Positions 1 through 14,458 are shown, numbered from the stretch's first letter. The stretch is 64,000 nt of DNA from Rhizophagus clarus (GCA_015698045.1 BLAL01000191.1:430001-494000); one strand, 5' to 3'. A program made the numbers and translations. The notes: generated by a model from the letters alone, not told the origin.

Positions 1-3000
1 TGAACTAACCAAATTTTTTTTAATTTATTTTTTTTTTTTTTTTTTTTTTTTTTTTCCTCTTTATTAAGATTGCTGATTTATTTGTAAACATGTCTAACAA
101 GTCTCAATATTTTTTTTTTATTTATTTATTTATTTATTATTTTATATTTTATTTTATTTTACCTTTTTTTTCTTTCTTTTCCTTCTTTTTTTTTTTCTCT
201 TCTTCTTCCTGACATTTCCTTTTCTTTTTCTTTTTAAAAAAAGATTTTCCTCTTTTTAAACTAACACAACAAAGTTCAAACGGAAATCTACGAAAAAACT
301 TACGACTACGACTATTAATATAATCCGACTGCATATTTAATATCACCAAAATTATTTAACGTAGAAATTACTTAATCAATGATCATTATGAAAAATTCCG
401 GTTTTCCCCATATTAATTTACAGTTTGATATCATAAATAAACAACTTGGATTACAAAAATCATATGGGTTACATCGGTTACACTGTATCATTTGCTTTTA
501 AACTTTTAAATTATCCCGCGTAATTTTTTTCAAACAGTAAACTTTAATATAATAAAAAAAAAAAAGAACAAATTATATTAAAGTGATGATAAAGAAAAAG
601 ATAAACCGTTGATCACATATTTATAAGTACAAAAATATATATTTTAAAAAGGAAGCACAAAAAAAAAAAAAAAATAAAATAAAAAGAAATAAAAAGGAAA
701 AAATTTTTTTTTTTACCTTAAAAATTTTATTAAATTTTAAAAAAGAAACTTTAATTAATTAGAATGCATATTTATCATTAAACTTTAGTTTTTGCGTAAT
801 TAAATTTTTTTTTTTTACAAAGAATGCATAAACTTTATAGTTTTGCAAATTTTAACAAAAAAAAAAAAAAATAATAATAATAATAATAATTTTAAATAAT
901 TGGTTTTGAATAAATCCCGAATATAATCGAAATATAAATAAAATTAATTGGTTAACTTTAAAGTAGATTAACAAATTTTGATTCGGTCAAAATAACGTAT
1001 TAAAATTATTATTGGATGATAACTTACACGTAAAAAATAAATTTTAAAGTGGTGAAAATTTTTAGGTAATAAACATTGGGATTTAAAGATGCATTGGTGT
1101 TACTGCATATATGTAAATATTTAAATCGAGCCTAGAATGAATCCTGAAAAAAAAAAAAAAACAACTTTTTTTTAAAACATAATAATTAATTTCAAATTTT
1201 GTTCTCCTTTATTCGATGATGATTTACGATAAATTTGATAAATTTTTCGGTTATCAATTTAATTGAGTGGTTTATGGTTTATTATTTTTTTATTAAATTT
1301 TTTATTATTTGAACGAACCAATATTTACATGAAAATAAAAAAAAAAAACTATAAACAATATTTTTCATATATAAGGTTTTACCGTAAAAAGTAAAACGTT
1401 TTATCTTAATCAACTTTATAAAAACCAATTAATACATCGAAATTATATTATAAGGTTAAACGACTGAAGACTGTTACAAAATAATCGGTCAATCAATTTT
1501 AAAAATGTCCATTGTTTTTTCAATGAATCCTATTTTATCACTGGTTTTCTTTTTTCCTTCATCTCTTTTATTAAAAATCGTTTCAACTCAGGGTTTTCCC
1601 CGTGTTATATAAAATTATAAAGTTTCTTTTCCTGAATAGTTTTCTAAAAGTTTACATTTCACAAAGAAAAGGGAAAATAAAGAAAAAACAAATAATAATT
1701 AATTTTGAATATTTTTTATTTTGATCAATTTTTTAAAAAAGGTCAATTTTTATGTGGATCTTATTCATTTCATATTCAGTTTTAAAAAAAAAAAAACCCC
1801 CCCTCCCCTTTCTACCCCTTCTCCCATTCCTCGACTCATCTGGGCCCTAAACTCATCCTTTTAAAAAATTTTTCTTTAATTCTTTGTTTTCACGTAGATT
1901 TTCATTTTACAGTAAAATTATACATTATTATTCACTTTAAAAAGGATTTTGCATATGTATGTAATGCGTGTATGCTAATAAATTTCGATAAGTTTTGATC
2001 TAATTTGCTTGACCCTTTTTGGTGAATAATTGTATCCAATTATCACAAGACTTTTAAGGTAATACAAGAAGAAAGTGTGACAACGCGTGTTTACATATAT
2101 ATTAAAAAAAATTTTTTTTTTTCCAACATAAACAAATCTAATGTTATTATTCCTTGTCGTGATTGATTTATAAATCAAATATAGAAAATTAGGCGTTTTA
2201 AATAATTAATTAATTTTTTTTTTTTTTTTAAAAGTCAAAAGTAGAAAGAAGTAGATCATATGGACATGGCGTTTTTTTTTTCTTTTTTAACTTTCACAAT
2301 ATTAGATTAAAAGGTATAACCAAACCTTAGATGTAAAGATGCACAAAGGTAAAGTGTAGATCCGCAAAGCTTAACCACGAGTGATGGCGTGTATGTGTTG
2401 TCATTCATACATATTAGACGATGTTTAAAAAATCAACTTCTTAATATATTTTTATAATCACAAAAAAAAAAAAAAAAAAAAAATTAACAAAAATTGATGA
2501 GTGATATAGATAAGACTAAAATTATTAATTACCGATTAAAGTATAGCATAAGAATTTTTACGCAGAAAATATCCCATATCCTGGGTATTTTGGTTTAATG
2601 GGTAACACATTATGAAATATGTAGGATATCATCATACCCGCATATTTGTTGATGTTTTGTTTAAAAATAAAATAGTTTGTGAAATGTTCAAATTCCTTTT
2701 TTAAATCCTTTTCCCACTACTGCAAATGTTTTTCTACTTTCGTCCTCGTATCTTTTCCGCAGTTTCAATTTATTATTTCGAGATAAATTATTGTTTAAAA
2801 AGATTTCAAAAAAAAAAAAAAATAAAAAAAAAAAAAAAAATAAAAAAATAAAAAATAAAAAATAAAAAATAAAATAAAATAAAATAAAATAAAATAAAGA
2901 AATAGAATACAATATACTGTATAATTAAAATTGAACCAACCAATAATATTAATAAATTATTTAATTAATTATAAACGGTACCACTTCTAATTAATTATTG

Positions 3001-6000
3001 TACATCCTATTTTTATCTCTCATTATGGAAAAGAAATAAGTGTTTAATTCACTAATTGTTAAGAGTTAAACTAAATATATTCAAAATCCATAAACAAATA
3101 CTTCATAATAGTAAATAATTGAACAAGTTGAGAAATTATTTTAATTTCATCAATGTTAGTAATAAAAGTGATAATGTATATGGGAATATTGAATGATCGT
3201 GGGTGTTTTTTTATAAAAGGTTGAAATCACTTTAACCTGTTTAAACTTTTGGTAAAGTTATTTGTTGTTGTTTACATATGTATAATATGTATAAACTGTA
3301 TGTACAGTATATATATTTTATATATGTATAATATACAGTACATGCTCACATAATAATACCTTCTCTACTTGGAAATATTCAAGAATTTAATCGATTAAAA
3401 TCGAATTAGTGGTCAGTGAGGTCAGTTGATAAATACTGTTTAAACTAAAATATGTATGTAAAATTTCTTCCGTATTCTCTGTTTTTGTTTATTATTTATC
3501 TTATTTATTTTATCCGTTTAGTAACCAGCATGAGTTGTACTTTTTGGTTCCTTTCTCCACCATCTTATTATCGTACATTGTTTTTTTTTCCTTAACTTTT
3601 ATTTTTCATTTGTTGGGTCCTGGTCCACGCTAATCCATATTTGTAGATTTGATGCCATAGTATTCATAATATCCTGTGTCCCCAAAAGTATTACCATTTG
3701 GGTCGTGCAATTTTTTTCTGTCGCTTTGGTCGTATATCAACCTGTTACCTACTTTAGTAAAGATTTTCATAAAATATTTACGTATAATCTTAACTATAAA
3801 GAATTTTTTTTCATGAGCTCCCCGCTTAACAACACTTTATCCGTTTTATCTATAGTTAAAAAAAAAAAAAAAAAAAAAAAAGGAAGATCGGAAAATCTTG
3901 AATATCTAATTTTCATTCGAAATATATTATATTTTATATATATATATATATATATTTTATTTACATGTATATATATATATTTTTTATTTATATAAATTTT
4001 ATTTACCAATTTTTATTTTCTCTTTTTAAATTTTTTAAAACGTATTGGTTTTAAATGATTTGATGGCTTAATGGTTTTAATGTTTGGGTGCCCTGTGCTC
4101 TTCATACCTGTTGAATTTTTTCTCCAATTTTTTGTGTTTCATTCGTACAAAAAAAATAATCTCATTTTTTTCTTTTACGACAGAATTTTCAGGTTTAAAA
4201 TCAGGTTTTTTTCCTCTCCGCTTTTCATTTTAACTATACTAACTACCGTAACTAAAAGGTCATTCGGATATATTTTGAATGTTTGAAAATAAATTACTGT
4301 AATCTAATATATATATTTTTTTAAAAAAAAAAAAGTTGCTTATCATCAATCAAAAAATATGATGTGTAACGTGTTATTATTATTGCAATACAGATACAGA
4401 TATGCAATGATTATAATATGTGTGGGTAATCTTACCCTTTTTTAAAAAAAAAATTCGATTTTTTTTTTTTTTTTTTTTATTATTTTAATTTTTTTTTTTA
4501 TATTATATTTAAAATATATTTACTTTAAATAATAATAAAATAATGTATAATGTTTTAATTTACTTTACACAAAGTAGATAAAAAAAAAAAAAAAGCTTAC
4601 TTTTTTACGTTATATAAACCTTTCAATAAGTTCATAATTCACTTGTCACTTAAATCAAAAAAAATCAAAAAAATTTTTATTTTTTTTATTCTCCTTTAGT
4701 AGACTTTATTTTCTCTTTAATTTTTTTTTTCTTCTTCTTCTTCGTTATTTAAAATTTTGATTTAGAAAAAAAAAAATTAAAGGCTTGTTTAAAAAAACTT
4801 TTTAGAAACAAAAAAAAAAAAAAATTATATTATATACAATATATATATATATATATAAAATTCTTTTTTTTTTCTCTCAAAAAAAAAAAAATTTTTTTTT
4901 TCTCCTTTCAAAAAACTCGTTACTGGCTAACTTTCTTTTCGTTATATATATATTTTCTATTTACAACAAATTTTATTTTTATCTCTGGTCATTTGTTCCT
5001 TTTTTTTTAAAAAAACAACTTCATCGTTATTATAAATCGTTATCAATCATAAGAAATTCCGACCGGTTTTCTTTTAAAGAACCCCAGTGTTTATTATTTT
5101 TTTTTTTTTTTTAAAAAAAAAATTTATCGCCCAATAAGCTAATAATTTAGAATTTGTTTATACATAATTATTTTTAGACAAAAACTTATATATATTATTA
5201 TTATTATTTTATTATTTTTTTTTCTTGATTTTTTTTTTTCGAACAAAAAAATTTTCAGAAAAAAAAAAGAATTCTCGCAAACACCCTTTTCTCTTCCTTT
5301 TTTTCAAAGAAAAAAATATTTTTTATACCCAACTTTTAAATCATCGATTTCCTTTTTATTCTATTTTACAAACTTGTTTTTCTTATCTCCCTCCCAAAAA
5401 AAAGTTTATAAACGAATCATAACAATAAAAATTTTAAAAATCGCTAAATATAAACAACTCGTAAGTATACTTCTTCGTTCATTTCTTCCTTCAAAAGGAA
5501 AAAGATAAATAAGTTAGTTATAAATACAAATTAAATATTAGAATGTTCTTACTTTCCTTTCCCCTTAAAGATAAATTATTATTATATTTAACCCTTACAC
5601 TTTTCACCATTACACCATTTCAAAAGTTCTCCTTTCTTTTTTATCAAACTTTCTCTTCTTTTTTACTTTCAATGATTTTATAACATACTTTTTGTTTTTT
5701 CATTCTTATTTTTCATACCTTTTTAAACAACAAAAAAGAAAAAAGTGTTTTTATATTTTCGTTTTCTTTTTTTTTCTTTTTTCTTTTTTTTTTTTTCGTT
5801 GTTTTTCCCGATCGACATAAATTATGTCTCCTTATCATTAATATCATTCGATCTGCATACTTTGTTTATACTCCATGTGTTTAATGCTCCTTGATTCATT
5901 TTACTCTTTTTCCTTTTCAAAATTTTTTCTTAATCCATTTTTATTATGATATATGCTATGTTTAATTACTTTTTTTTTGAAATTGATCCATCCGATCTGT

Positions 6001-6209
6001 TTTGTTTTATCTTATTTTATTTATATATATACACACACATATATATACGTATATTATTTTTTATTTACCTTTTTAAATTTATACATGATAAATCAAATCA
6101 AAATTACTGATAAACCCGTTTTAACCGTTTTAAACTTTTTTTTTTTTTTTAAAAAAAAAATCTAGGATTAAACTTAGGATTAATAAATCAATCAGATCAA
6201 TTCGTTCAT
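1..6209. other. AT-rich spacer, no gene seen
   Basis: Very AT-rich DNA with many A or T runs of 10-30 bases, TA microsatellites (for example near 3940-3990 and 10250-10350 beyond the next gene) and pyrimidine tracts. The open frames here are low-complexity (poly-Lys, poly-Phe) and follow homopolymers, so I do not call them genes. The last few kilobases are probably promoter and 5' UTR of the GATA gene. A sequence ending in CTTAG at about 6175 could be the 3' splice site of a 5' UTR intron, but this is not provable from sequence alone. Confidence 0.6.
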
Positions 6210-8221
6210 ATGGCACAATCAGGATTATCAACTTTAAACATGTCATCAACGAATTTCGGTATACCGACCCCTCCGGCTAATGACACAAATCCCTTTTTCG
6301 AAAAGAATGAAAAGAATTTAAATATAACTAATAACATTACGAAACCTACAAAAATCGTTTCTTCTTCCGCCTCTTCCGTTTCATCTATACATGATACCAC
6401 CTCAGAAAATTCAACTCCTTCTACTCCAGAACCTTTTACCCAATCGCAATCAAAATGTAGATTTTATATTACTGATCCTTCAATTGTACCATTACTCGTT
6501 GCTCGTTTAGCGGAGTCAAATAATAATAATGTTAAATTATCAAGTTCTTTATCATCGTTTCAATCTGGTAATTATGGTGATTTACCAATTTCATCATCAG
6601 CTCCTTCGGTTTGTGATTCGGTCTCCTCTGTACCCGATCTTTCAGATTCGGCTTCCACACCGATATCGCCTCCGGATGATGATTCTTCAGACTCGACCGC
6701 ATCATCGTTAACTGACCAATCATGTACGATCCCGTGTTCTGCGTCATCAAACAGTACGTCATCCGCATCATCTAGCATCGCAATTACATCATATAGTGGT
6801 AGAGTCTTACAAAAGATTTCCAACACATCATCAAAGTCTAAATCAAACCCGGATCGTTCCATCATCGATGAAAAGAAATCTGAATCCTCTTTTGGAAATC
6901 CTTCTATAGTTAACGCTATTGTTGCAGCTTCAGCAGCTCCTAGAACGGTACCTATTCCAAATCGTTCTGTTAGAAGAAGTAAACGTAAAGGGATTCCTTA
7001 TAAATCTCCTAGTCATGAAGATTTAATACGAGAACCTGGATTTGTATTTAGATTTCCAATCGTATTCGATAATGCTTTACCACGTACTAATAATAGTAAT
7101 GATAATGATGATGATAAAAATAAGGAGATTAATGATAATGTTGAATCAGTCACAAATAAAGTAAACAAAACAGAATCTTCACAAACCGTTATGAAGAATA
7201 AAGATAATTCCGTTAATAATAATAGTAATAATCAACAACAACCACAACAACATCATCATCATCATAATCATCATAATCATCATCATAATGCCAAACCACA
7301 ATTGGCAAAGATAATTCATCGCCCATTGCTTCTTCCGGACATCGTACGTAAGTTAAATCAAGCTAGAAAAAACAAGATGAGAACCAGACCCGTGACGAGA
7401 GCTAAAAATAAAAAAGAAAATCAAGAATTGGACTTGTTTAAATTGGGATATGATCAAATGATCGATTCACCAATTAATAATCCGGCAGCGATTGAAGAAG
7501 CGAAGGCCAGAAAGCGTCGCGTCGCAGTCGGTCGACCTTCAAAAAAATTAATCCTGCCCTCAGCCGGTTCTCAAGTTCCCAGATCGTCCAATTCTGGTGA
7601 GAATAAATCTCCTCGCGGTTCTTCTATTTGTTCTACATCATCATCATCATCATCTGCTGCAGCTGCTGCCGTTGCAGCTGCTGCGGCATATTACCGTATG
7701 CCATCATCAAAACGTCGTGATTCTATGTCCGTATCTTCATCTCTATCTATTCCACAATCAGAACTAAGCGATTTTGATCTCAATTCAGATAATTTTGGTG
7801 ATGATGAAGACGATCCAGATTTCGCGCCTCCGGCAAAGAAACGTAGATCGGAGGTGCAAAGAGGATCGAAAACTGTCGGGAGAAAAGAATCTAGCAGTAA
7901 GGTAAAGGTTTGTGCTAGTTGTAGAACCAAGAGCACACCTTGTTGGCGCCCGGGCTGGAGTACTGATCTTATGCTATGTAATAGTTGTGGTTTACGGTTA
8001 GTATAATGGATATTTTTAAAATATTTATGTTCATTAATTATACTTATGTACTAATTAATTTTTCTTAATTTACTAGATATAAAAAGACTAAATGTGTCTG
8101 TGTAAATCCGGAATGTAGATACATTCCACTCAAGTCCGAATACAATGCGATGTTCAAAAAGCCAAAGAATGGCGATTCACCTGATCCCAAAAGATGTTGC
8201 AAATGTCAAACACCTTTATGA
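6210..8221 (+). CDS. GATA/Ash1-like zinc-finger transcription factor, two exons
   Basis: Predicted nuclear DNA-binding regulator of 643 residues. Exon 1 is 6210-7996 and exon 2 is 8077-8221. The 80-bp intron 7997-8076 has GTTAGT, a CTAAT branch site and TAG, and it splits the Arg codon of the finger (CG|A). The finger lies at about residues 570-605: Cys-X2-Cys, 18 residues, CNSC, then GLRYKK. The motifs TPCWRPGW and CNSCGLRYKKT resemble budding-yeast Ash1 rather than the usual GATA finger (LWR, CNACG). A second Cys cluster (CVCVNPEC, then CCKCQTPL at the C-terminus) follows. The long N-terminal part is Ser/Thr/Pro-rich and probably disordered, with a Gln/His tract (about residues 340-360), a Ser/Ala tract (about 475-495) and several Lys/Arg clusters that could act as nuclear localisation signals. 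Host gene; target genes unknown. Confidence 0.9.
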
Positions 8222-11200
8222 ATGAAATTCAGTTGGGATTAAGAAAGATCAAATATATATTTCCAAAAAAAAACAAAAAAAAAAAAAAAAAAAAAAAAAT
8301 TATCGGCATGGGTCGATATAATATATATACATAATGTGGCGCACATTTATTTCTTCTTTTTTTCGTTCAATATTATTTCGTGAAAAAAAAAAAAATTGCT
8401 TTTTTTTTTTTTATTATTATTATTTATTTATTCTCCTCCTCCTTTTAAAATATATTATATCGATCAGATAGTCGATAGCATCAAAAATTCGATTGATGAT
8501 GCCGTATGTACTGTAAATATTTGTATCATACGATAAGGAGAGTAAAAACAGACTTTTTTTTATTTTGGATATATATACACGCATTTTTTTTTTTACTCTT
8601 CTTCCCTTGTTTATAAAACACCTTCACATCCCCATTCTTCGTTTTGATATTTTTTTTTTTTTTTTTTTTTTTTTTATTTTCGTCATATAAAAAAAAAAAG
8701 AATCTTGAAAAAAAAATCAAAATACGCAAGTTTTTGTTTCGTATATTTTATTTTCACAATTAATTTGTACATTCGAAAAAAAAAATAATTATTTTATTTA
8801 TGTTTTTAACTACCACTCTACAATAAGTTTTTATTCATGAATCATTACAATCTTTCAATCTTCTAAGTTATTATCGTGAGACCTTTTATAATTTCATTTA
8901 GCAAGAAAAAAAAAAATATTACTTTAAAAACTAATGAAAATCCTCAACTTTAACGATACAACAAAACTCACGACTAAACGAAACGTACAAAAATAATCAT
9001 TATATAAAATTCAAATTAAGCAATTTATCCCTCTCCCCTCTTTTTTTTTTGCTAGCCAAAAAATGAAATTATTATTATTTATGTTTTATAATTTTTTGAG
9101 TTCACCTTTTTTTGTTTTATATATTTTTTTTTTTTTCATCTTTTTTCTTATATATATTATCCATTTCTTTTTTTTTTCTTATATATATATTTTTCATTTC
9201 TTTGTACTTAGCTTTTTTTTTTCCTATGTATTTTCCCCTTTTTTCATCCCTTTTTTTACAATATGTATGTAAATTTTACATTTTGTTGGTAAATTGGTTT
9301 GTTTTTTCGTAAGGCATTTTCTTAATTATTATTATATTACTACTATCATTGTGTTAATTAATTAATTTTTTTTTTTTTTAAAAAAAAAAAAAAAGTTCCT
9401 ATTTCTCATATGACGGTTTTTTTTTAAGATTGAGGAATGTTTATTTTTCATTAGTATGTAATATACTTTCTTCTCTGGCAATCTTGTTTTTTTTTATTTA
9501 TTATAATAATCTGAATTCATCTTTTTTTTTTTAATCCGAGTTCTTTTCTTTTTTTTTCAAACTTCTTTTTTTATATAATTTGTAATTGACATTTTTTTAG
9601 TTTTTTTTTCTTATTGGCAAAGGAAAAAAAAACTTTTTTTTTTTAACAAAGATTTTATCAATATAATGTATAAAATATAATTTATACATGTATTGTTTTT
9701 TTTGAGAATTGGCAAAAAAAAAAAAAACTTTTGACTGCAATTATATAATCTTTTTTTTTTTTTTAATGTGTGAAATGTACAAAATTATGTAATGACGCGT
9801 TTTAAAAGACGCGTAAAAAAAATTATCTAATCTTGAATATCTTGACTATCTTTTTTAAACAATGAATAGATAAAAAAGAAAGAAACCTCCACGTGAAAAA
9901 AAACAAAAAAAAATATTTATATGTATATATATATAAAAAAAAAACATTTGACACGTTACACATCTTTTTTAAACGTAAAAAAAAAATAAAAAATAAAAAA
10001 TAAAAATAAACCGTGGAATTTTGTTTTTTTTTATTCGGACAATTGGTTTAACAATTGTTTTTTTTTTTTTTTTTAAAGAGATTTTTTACCTTAAATATCG
10101 TGAATCTATTGTTAATCTTTAAAAAAAAAAAAAAAAAATCGATTGTTGATCCTTTTTTAAAAAAAAAACCTTAATTTATTGCGTGTAACATAAAAAAAAA
10201 AATGGTCCATTATCTTATTATCCAATGATCTAACCTATTTATATCGGTATATAGTATATACTATGTATATATATATATATGTATATATATTATATATATT
10301 ATATAAATACATACATAAACATAATATAAATATTATTATATATATATATATTTTTTTAAAAAAAAAAAATAAAAATAAAAAAAAAAACTCGTTAAACTTG
10401 TTTATTTAGTTAAACCTTTTTAGATCATAAACAATGAGCATATACTGAAAATAAATAAAAAAAGTACATTATACTTCATTATACTCCATTATTTTCCATT
10501 ATGTTCTATTATTAATCGTTTAAACCGTACAGTAACATTCACGTTTTAACAAACAGATCACAAAAAAAAAAATTTTTTTTTTTTTTTATAATGATTGAAT
10601 TTCACGAGAATGTTCTAAAAGAGTTCTTTTTTTTTTTTTGGTTTAGTCCTTTTTAATGTACTGTATGTTTGATCATTTTTTTTTTTTTTTCCGTGTCAAA
10701 AGAACAAATATCTGGTAAGTAATTACCGAATTTGAATAATAAACCGCCAAAAAAAAATGATTTTTATATTTTGACAGTGTGTAACGCTCGTGAGAATCTT
10801 TAAAAAAAAATAGTATCACAAGAACAAAAAAAAAAACAAACTAAAATTCAAACAAAAAAAAACAATGAACATTTTTTCCGATTTTTCCGATTGAAGAAAA
10901 AAGAACCGTTTTTATCACGGAAAAACGGAAAAACCTGGTAAATATCAGTAAATATAATAATAATAATAATAAATAACAATCATTTTTTAAATAAACATTA
11001 ACTTTAAAAATATTTATTTATTATAATGTAATGTGGTATGTTATCATAACAAGGATAATATATATATATGTATAATTTTTTTGTAATATAAATTTGGATT
11101 AATTAAAAAAAAAAAAAAAATTTTTTTTTTTATATGAATTTAAATTGAAAATAAATTGAACTTTATCAATTAAAATAAATAATAATAAAAAAACCTGAAA

Positions 11201-13492
11201 TATATATATATATATATACATACATACATAAACAAAGTTGTATTAAATTAAAAATAATAATATCAAATATTTATATATACTGTATATATGATACATGTGT
11301 GCGTCGCGCCTCAGGTGATAGTTGCATTATTGTCATTATATGTTTACGATTTAAAATATCACTAAATATGAATCGTGAGATATTAAGTATTGTTTGAAAA
11401 ATAAAATGACGTACTAAAACATTTTTCATCTAATTATAATCGAAAATTCTTTTTTACATAAAAAATATTATCCAATCATTCCAAATTATTCAAAATATGG
11501 TGATTTATCTTTATAATTCTACAATCTACAGTAATAATTTGCCCGAATTTACTATACTGAAGGGATAGCGTTTAATCACCGAGATATCTGAGGTATCTAT
11601 CATCTGACGCAAATCATTCATGTACCACCAAAGAGGAAAATGCTGTTTCAAAAATTTCAAAATTTCATTATAACAATTCGAACAATTCTTTTCATGTTTC
11701 CAATGTTCTCTCATAAAAAAAAACCATCACTTAATTCTCAGGGTAAAAAGAATTTAGGAGAGAACGATAGAACGATAAGAACGATAGATACAAAAATTAT
11801 TTTTAGTTGAGTCATGTAGTTCACGTTTTTGATATTTTGACGATGCGTGATTTTATTTCGTAAAATCTATAATTTTTCAATAGTTCTATAAAGCAAACCA
11901 TCCAAAAAAGTGGTGTTAATTCAAAAAATATATTAACGGAATATAACTGTTATTTAAAAAAAAAAAAAAAAAGTTATAGTCCGTTATTTTTATAGTTAAT
12001 AAAACCTTTGAATCAAAAATGAAAGATTTTGAGAACGAGATTTATGTTTAAGAAACAACAATAAGGTAAAAGAAGAAAAAAATGTACGCTTTTTATTCTT
12101 TTTATTTGTTTTTCCACGGGAAATATAATCGGGGAATCGGATAAAATAGTTCCCTTAAATTTCCTTATTTGCTTTAGATTCAACGCAGTTGGTTCATTGT
12201 TGTGAACTTTGTAGTAAGGTAAAACGGAAAAAAAAAAGTCTACCGAAATTTTATTGGAGTGGGCGGAGTTTTTATATTTACCGTCTCTTTTTTTTTTTGT
12301 ACATTTTCACTTTTTTAAATCAAATAATCAAATCTGAGATTTTTGATCAACAAATCAGAACCTTTCAAAATACCCCAAAAAAAAAATCGATCATTTAAAG
12401 TTATGATAATCTCATTTCAGGTTTTTTTTTTTTCCTTTCTTTTCTTTCTTTTTTTTTTTTTTTAACGATAAAAAAATTGGTTCTTCAAATATATTTTGAA
12501 GTGTTTATTCACTATTTATGCATACTGTGATTTCACGTTGTGAATTCTTCTCACGTCTTACATATTTACATAATATATTTCAACCGCCAACAAGCATATC
12601 AAGTGTTACATTTGTGATATCATAATGCGTATCGAATATTTTTACCAAACCAGAAAGTAAATAGCAAAAATGGGTAATGCATAAGTCCGATTAGCACTAT
12701 TGGCGCATTGGCTGCATTCTCACTTAATCACGTATATGAAATAATGAATCTTGGTCACCTTGGTTTCATTTTATGCATAAAGCTGTTGATTTTTCATTTA
12801 TAAGGAAAGGTAATAAATAAGAGAATTATAATTACTTATAAATATTACAACTATTAAGGGGTAGTGATAAACTTTAAAAATACATGAAAAACTCTTTTGC
12901 ACAATAAAATAATGACGAATAATATGATAAAACCCGATTCCGTTCTTTGATTGGCTATATGGGAGACACGTGAATCGATTAATATGTCTTGAATAAGATT
13001 TGGGCCATCGAGTGATCAACTGATGAATTCACGATTACCTGAATACTTGTCAAGTAAAGAATGTATTGTAAAAATAACTTCTTTAGTTAGTCTCATTCAT
13101 ATATCATAATCTTTTACACCTTAAATATTATAATGATTTAATTGGCTGAAAAATCATGTTCGATCGACTTGTGTGTTTAAACTGTAACATAAGAAAAACG
13201 TAATCAGTGCTATGTCTTAGCGTTCAACCTTTCCATATTCGTGATTACAAATTAGAACACCACAATTGTATTAGATTGTTCGGTTATAACCTAAGAAGGA
13301 AATTTATTATTAATAAGCCATGCCTTAAGGTTTGATTTTTTTTTTTTTTTATCACACAAAATAAACGCCAGATAAGATTTTTCTCATGGACACAAATGGT
13401 ATATAAATCGTGTCACAAAAAAAACCTTTCTTTCTTTTGAGAAATAAATTCTTCCCTCTAGAAAAAAAAAAACTACTTATTATTTTTAAATA
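8222..13492. other. AT-rich intergenic stretch, no convincing gene
   Basis: 3' UTR of the GATA gene followed by homopolymer-rich spacer with TA repeats. One small minus-strand frame at 11526-11714 (62 codons) is unusual for the region because it is not low-complexity and holds a NCSNCY motif and several Trp. It could be one exon of an unrecognised gene, but no flanking exons could be joined to it. A plus-strand frame near 12189-12398 begins with a CELC motif and runs into low-complexity sequence. Neither is called. Confidence 0.5.
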
Positions 13493-14458
13493 ATGCGTGA
13501 TAGGGTTGCAAGAGCAGTAGAAATTTATATTGACAATCATCGGGATAAGTTAAGAAGTCATGTTTGCAGAAATTTAGAAAAGCTCAAAGAAATCATAGTA
13601 GAAAAACTTCCAGATAAGGTTATGGATTTTATTAAAAATAAAGTTGACGATGGAGATGATGAACATGATACAATTCTTGAGAATGTACTCAAAGTAGTAA
13701 CTTCCTTTACTGAAAAATTATCGGATGATTTTAAAGAGGATGTTAGAGAAGATACAAGAAGGCATTTAGATGAAATAACTGAAGATGCTCCTGATAAGAT
13801 TACCGATGTTATTGTTACTGAATCAAAAAAAGCCGTATGGGATTTTGCTAATGATGATGATGATGACGATGATGATGATATTAAAAATTTTTTCAAAAAC
13901 TTTAATTTTGGATTTTTGAAAGAGGGTAAAGAAGGTATCATTAGAGAAATTATAGAACTTATTAAACCCCCTGTACATGATTCAGGAGAAGAAATTAATA
14001 AAGAAGTTAGTGAAAAAATACCTCAACAAGTTAAAGGAAATATGATTGGTACAGTAGGAAAAACCGTTTTTGATAAAAATAAAAAAGATAGGGATGTTCA
14101 ATCTCGTGGAATATTTTCAAAAAGTAGCAGTAGTGGTGAAGAAGATGGTGGAAAGAAACTTTCAAAGATATTAAAAGTGTTTGGAGAAGGGAAAGAGGAA
14201 GGAAATTTTATTGATAGACTTTTCGCTAAATTACCAGCTAAAATTTCGAAATTTATCAGACCTTTTATAGATCAATTTGAAGTAAATTTATTAGAAAATA
14301 TTGAAGAAGAATTAAGAAATAATATTTTTAAAGATGATAAATTTAAAAATGAAGTTAAAAAAATGTTACTTAAATTTGGTGGTGACTCTGATGGTGATGG
14401 TAAAAATTTCTTTACTGAAGCTGCTGATGCTGTAAGTTCTCTTTTCAAAAAGAGATGA
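13493..14458 (+). CDS. Hypothetical charged, helix-rich protein (321 aa), single exon
   Basis: A 321-codon intron-less frame with an in-frame stop (TAA) two codons before the ATG, so the start is well supported. I do not recognise the family. The sequence is a string of amphipathic charged helices, for example the repeated pattern KLPDKVMDFIKNK / DAPDKITDVIV / KIPQQVKGNM, which may reflect an internal repeat of about 60 residues built around (L/A/I)P(D/Q)(K/Q)(V/I). It has an acidic run of nine Asp at about residues 121-129, a Ser/Gly linker near 210-220 and a basic amphipathic end (AVSSLFKKR). No signal peptide or membrane segment is visible. The codons are ordinary for the region and the frame has no break, unlike nearby mobile genes, so it is probably a real host gene, perhaps lineage-specific. 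Confidence 0.7.
   Translation: MRDRVARAVEIYIDNHRDKLRSHVCRNLEKLKEIIVEKLPDKVMDFIKNKVDDGDDEHDTILENVLKVVTSFTEKLSDDFKEDVREDTRRHLDEITEDAPDKITDVIVTESKKAVWDFANDDDDDDDDDIKNFFKNFNFGFLKEGKEGIIREIIELIKPPVHDSGEEINKEVSEKIPQQVKGNMIGTVGKTVFDKNKKDRDVQSRGIFSKSSSSGEEDGGKKLSKILKVFGEGKEEGNFIDRLFAKLPAKISKFIRPFIDQFEVNLLENIEEELRNNIFKDDKFKNEVKKMLLKFGGDSDGDGKNFFTEAADAVSSLFKKR

Noticed and set aside
149-5422. Several open frames of 60-96 codons on both strands in the first 6 kb
   Set aside because: They are poly-Lys, poly-Phe or Ile/Tyr repeats made by A/T homopolymers and TA microsatellites, with no domain, splice context or conserved start.
6206-7936. Minus-strand and alternate frames inside the GATA gene
   Set aside because: Shadows of the Ser/Asp-rich coding sequence.
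11526-11714. 62-codon minus-strand frame with NCSNCY
   Set aside because: Plausible composition, but no partner exons, no recognised domain and no clear start context; left as a note in the intergenic entry.
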